Assembly (NCBI GenBank): GCA_900545515.1
Contig: UQZA01000036.1
Location: forward strand, 1-24,319
DNA length: 24,319 nt
From: an uncultured Eubacteriales bacterium
GTDB taxonomy: Bacteria; Bacillota; Clostridia; Oscillospirales; Oscillospiraceae
Direction: 5' to 3'
The position numbers and the translations under genes were made by a program. Below, in pieces: positions 22,801 to 24,319 of this stretch. Position 1 is the stretch's first letter. Every line of letters begins with the position of its first letter. Below the pieces are notes generated by a model. That model saw nothing but the letters and a program-made list of their open reading frames with translations, made no database searches and had not been told where the DNA came from.

Positions 22801-24319
22801 ACCTCTTACACAAGCACAGCCCAAACGGGAGCGCTGATAGAGATGAACCACCGGGTGAAGGGGCAGACGAAGTACCGGGACTACGGAAACGACCGGCGAT
22901 ACAACACCAGCGACGACCTTCTGACGTATTACACTTTTGACTACGCCGGCCGGACGGTAAATGCCTACACCACGGACAATGCCGGGAAGCTGCTGGGAGC
23001 CAGCAACGCGGTATACAGCGGCGTGGGGACCCCGGACCGCCGGAACAACCGGACGCTGAAGACGGCGACAGTAGGCGTATCGGCCATGAACGAGCTGCGG
23101 AACCACGGGTTTGAGAAGAGCAGCCCGGCGTGGACGCTGACAGGAGCGAACGGAACGGATAGCAACATTGTAACGAAAGCCATGACAGGAAGCGAGCTGG
23201 TACGGACAGGACAGAATGCCTGTAAAGGGTGGATACGCCCGGGGAAGAGCAACACCATATCTGTCACCCGGAGCAGCGAGCCGCTGGCAGGAGGGAAGGC
23301 ATACACGTTTTCAGCCTATGTGAACACGTCCCAGTGCACGTCTTTCAGCGGCGAGGGTGTGTACCTGCAGGTGACAGGGAATGGAATCAATCAAAAGGGC
23401 GAGTATTGGGATTACCAGCAAAAGAGCGACTACCTGAATTATCAGAGCAGCCAAGAGGTAGACGGAGGCTGGGTGCGGTTGAGCGTGACGTTTATCCCGC
23501 CGGAAAAAGGGACATACACGGTGGGGATCTATAACAACGGAGCAGGGCCGTACTTCTATGTGGATGATGTGCAGCTGGAACGAGGCGAGGCGCCATCCAA
23601 TGTGAATTTGGTGGAAAATGGAGATTTGCAGTACTGGGGCGTGGACTGGACGGAAGGGCCTGCATCCAAGTACTACAAAGGTGTTGGGTTATTTGAGGAA
23701 GGAGAATATGCGCATAGCATTCGCATCATAGGAGACGCATATACGGAGAGCTGCGGGTATCAGGAGATCCCGATATACCAGACGGGAAAGACCTATGTGC
23801 TGTCCGGGTGGGCAAAAGCGGACGCGGTGCCAGATAACGAGGAGAAGGCAGAAGGAGAGGATGCGGCAGCCCAGGATAAGTACAAGCAGTTTGGCCTACG
23901 AGCGGAGCTGACCTATAGCGACAACAGCAAGGAGTATCACTATGTGCCCTTCAACCCGGATGTGAGGGAGTGGCAGTATGCCTCCCTGGCCATTGTGCCA
24001 AAGAAAGCCAACACCCAGGTGAAGAGCATCCGTGTGATCTGCGCCTACGAACGGAACGGGAATGTGGCGTATTTTGACAACCTGTCCCTGACCCAGGAAG
24101 TGGCGCAGACGATGAAGTACGACAAGGACGGGAAGCTGGTGTCGGTGAAGTCCACAGGGAACGAGGAGGAGAGCAGCGAGTATGAAAACGGGAACCTGAA
24201 GGAGCTGGTAACCGGGGGGAACGGGACGTATCACTACGACTATGACGACAAGCACAACCTGAAATCTGTGACGAATGACTATGTAAAGGATACCTTGACC
24301 CATGACGGGATGGGAAATG
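19834..24319 (+). CDS. Secreted RHS/YD-repeat protein (polymorphic toxin type), 3' end beyond window
   Basis: A large surface or secreted RHS-family protein; 1495 codons are present and the frame is still open at the right edge. The start at 19834 gives a clear signal peptide (MKKTGLRILAWILAVLMTVQ, cleavage near VRA-EE, residue 28). Then come an acidic region, a Thr/Glu/Pro repeat tract (about 174-254), a DNRLRE-like region (about 510-707; KEWYADQSSNYGLAL, LWDI), an RHS N-terminal region with YD-like repeats, two carbohydrate-binding-module-like segments (about 1085-1250 beginning MNELRNHGFEKSSPAW, and about 1255-1420 beginning NLVENGDLQYW), and YD repeats (YHYDYDDKHNLKSVTNDY) to the end. Family members often carry a variable C-terminal toxin followed by an immunity gene; neither can be seen here. 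No substrate or toxin activity can be inferred. Residues 1349-1401 match the remnant at 390-548. Confidence 0.9.
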   Translation, partial: MKKTGLRILAWILAVLMTVQVAPVEVRAEEAEESQAAEVSGGALTEEVAPGEAGSRVLGEVTENREEEEKHFRMEDGSFVGVNYGVPVHYAQGEEWKDIDNTLVIQENGMRTAAQEEGTEAPRYVAVNGEESRGFAGNLGSGFLFSANTGEEGMEFSLVSPEEEETVPATEAETIPETEAATEGAIIPETEAATEVATIPEREAATEGATDPETEGATEAATIPETEAATEGATAPETATEAATVPETEGVEPGVLPEAETAWEAAEQEALTEEPVGEREEVATEPETDPVTGLEEAQEATETAQGEAPEETVPETIAPTTEATEPEETESQPDYNRKAVAQISYPDWKEAAPTGFAGLVASVQNLFRGEAGEEEESLSQQITPTRLRTQVVYEEVYPGVDFQYELYSYHIKETILVKEPLSSGYAFSFRLNLQGLTPELLEDGSVALNKETGERVYWIPAPYMMDGQGACSEAVEYRLTQEEEGSWILTVTADRTWMEAEDRVYPVAIDPTLIDQTKSTDFEGTVCTTGMNYIIKDEKFACGYHGDYGQMEVFFRLNQYPDIPEGHTLVRAYAGLYQNDWRSGVDNKYDGSAILYMQANTENKTLDSNLRWGTKPKYGPVLDYVEASYHTINTIHLWDITPAAKEWYADQSSNYGLALTSNATSSNKCRAWFSCHNVYFVVSYRSTNGIEPYYTYQTYGVGNGGTAYLSDYTGQLTVCKELASYASTVNPFSLELVYNSSYAMKYGEENYDVAGWLGLGMHLGAGVHLNVMQRVEKVELQSDIEPDQKKTYLKYTDGDGTAHYFSQDEEKKDGLYYDEDGLGLKIDEYLPNYYRMTDDKNNALVFVNGHLLHMEDANGNLIRLYYVYSDGTSASNGYPSSSGSRITRIVQKNQGCSEITVATLNYDSAKYLTSVKDGAGRTYTLGYKDKKLVSISRDGTLLAQYGMCKENSTSPDTRMRYVYDAEAHYGVQFQYKDGQVRWVQEITEATSYTSTAQTGALIEMNHRVKGQTKYRDYGNDRRYNTSDDLLTYYTFDYAGRTVNAYTTDNAGKLLGASNAVYSGVGTPDRRNNRTLKTATVGVSAMNELRNHGFEKSSPAWTLTGANGTDSNIVTKAMTGSELVRTGQNACKGWIRPGKSNTISVTRSSEPLAGGKAYTFSAYVNTSQCTSFSGEGVYLQVTGNGINQKGEYWDYQQKSDYLNYQSSQEVDGGWVRLSVTFIPPEKGTYTVGIYNNGAGPYFYVDDVQLERGEAPSNVNLVENGDLQYWGVDWTEGPASKYYKGVGLFEEGEYAHSIRIIGDAYTESCGYQEIPIYQTGKTYVLSGWAKADAVPDNEEKAEGEDAAAQDKYKQFGLRAELTYSDNSKEYHYVPFNPDVREWQYASLAIVPKKANTQVKSIRVICAYERNGNVAYFDNLSLTQEVAQTMKYDKDGKLVSVKSTGNEEESSEYENGNLKELVTGGNGTYHYDYDDKHNLKSVTNDYVKDTLTHDGMGN
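20353..20595 (+). repeat. 36-bp in-frame tandem repeat encoding Thr/Glu/Pro-rich linker
   Basis: Five full 12-residue units (20353-20532; consensus TIPETEAATEGA), a 10-residue unit (20533-20562) and a decayed unit from 20563. Units 1 and 5 are nearly identical, so the tract can probably expand and contract by slippage or recombination. The resulting chain is extended, highly acidic and rich in Thr, as in cell-wall-spanning or glycosylated linkers. Confidence 0.85.

Noticed and set aside
1..24319. Transposase, integrase, CRISPR array, tRNA or rRNA genes
   Set aside because: I looked for them on both strands and saw no characteristic protein motifs, evenly spaced repeats or RNA gene signatures.

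Overview
The window looks like a chromosomal segment of a GC-rich, low-AT-skew Clostridia member, most likely Oscillospiraceae-type (Flavonifractor/Lawsonibacter/Oscillibacter relatives). The basis is inference: Gram-positive style Shine-Dalgarno sites (AGGAGG), SLH-anchored surface protein, BMP-type (Med/YufOPQ) ABC operon, yceD-rpmF and der-plsY-gpsA housekeeping order, and short dispersed GC-rich repeats of the kind common in that family. No tRNA, rRNA, CRISPR array or transposase gene was found.

Layout. (1) 1-965: a small acidic AT-rich ORF (candidate immunity protein, partial) and then a promoterless, start-less remnant of an RHS/YD-repeat gene. (2) 902-4442, minus strand: a three-gene, translationally coupled (ATGA overlaps) ABC importer operon for nucleoside-like substrates. 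Its last permease gene is fused in antisense to the RHS remnant and has lost its native C-terminus. No substrate-binding lipoprotein gene is present. (3) 4443-4704: promoter of that operon, a GC-rich repeat, and the terminator of the next gene. (4) 4705-12441, minus strand: one giant secreted subtilisin-like (S8) protease of about 2578 residues with PA, Fn3-like, dockerin, two Big2, propeller-like, cohesin-like and three SLH modules. (5) 12442-12800: divergent regulatory region. (6) 12801-15209, plus: an XRE-type regulator and an orphan CitX-CitG fusion. (7) 15236-16082: yceD-rpmF with a consensus promoter and a clear terminator. (8) 16236-19352: der-plsY-gpsA operon with promoter and terminator. 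(9) 19353-24319: a long leader/repeat region and then the first 1495 codons of a secreted RHS-family protein that runs off the window.

Functional reading. The centre (12.8-19.3 kb) is ordinary housekeeping: ribosome biogenesis (YceD, L32, Der) and phospholipid synthesis (GpsA makes glycerol-3-phosphate, PlsY acylates it). The outer parts are accessory: surface proteolysis with cellulosome-type interaction modules, and RHS polymorphic-toxin-like genes at both ends. The two RHS pieces are in the same orientation and about 80% identical (hand alignment) over 159 bp, some 23.5 kb apart. Together with the broken permease this marks the left edge as a site of recombination or, alternatively, of misassembly.
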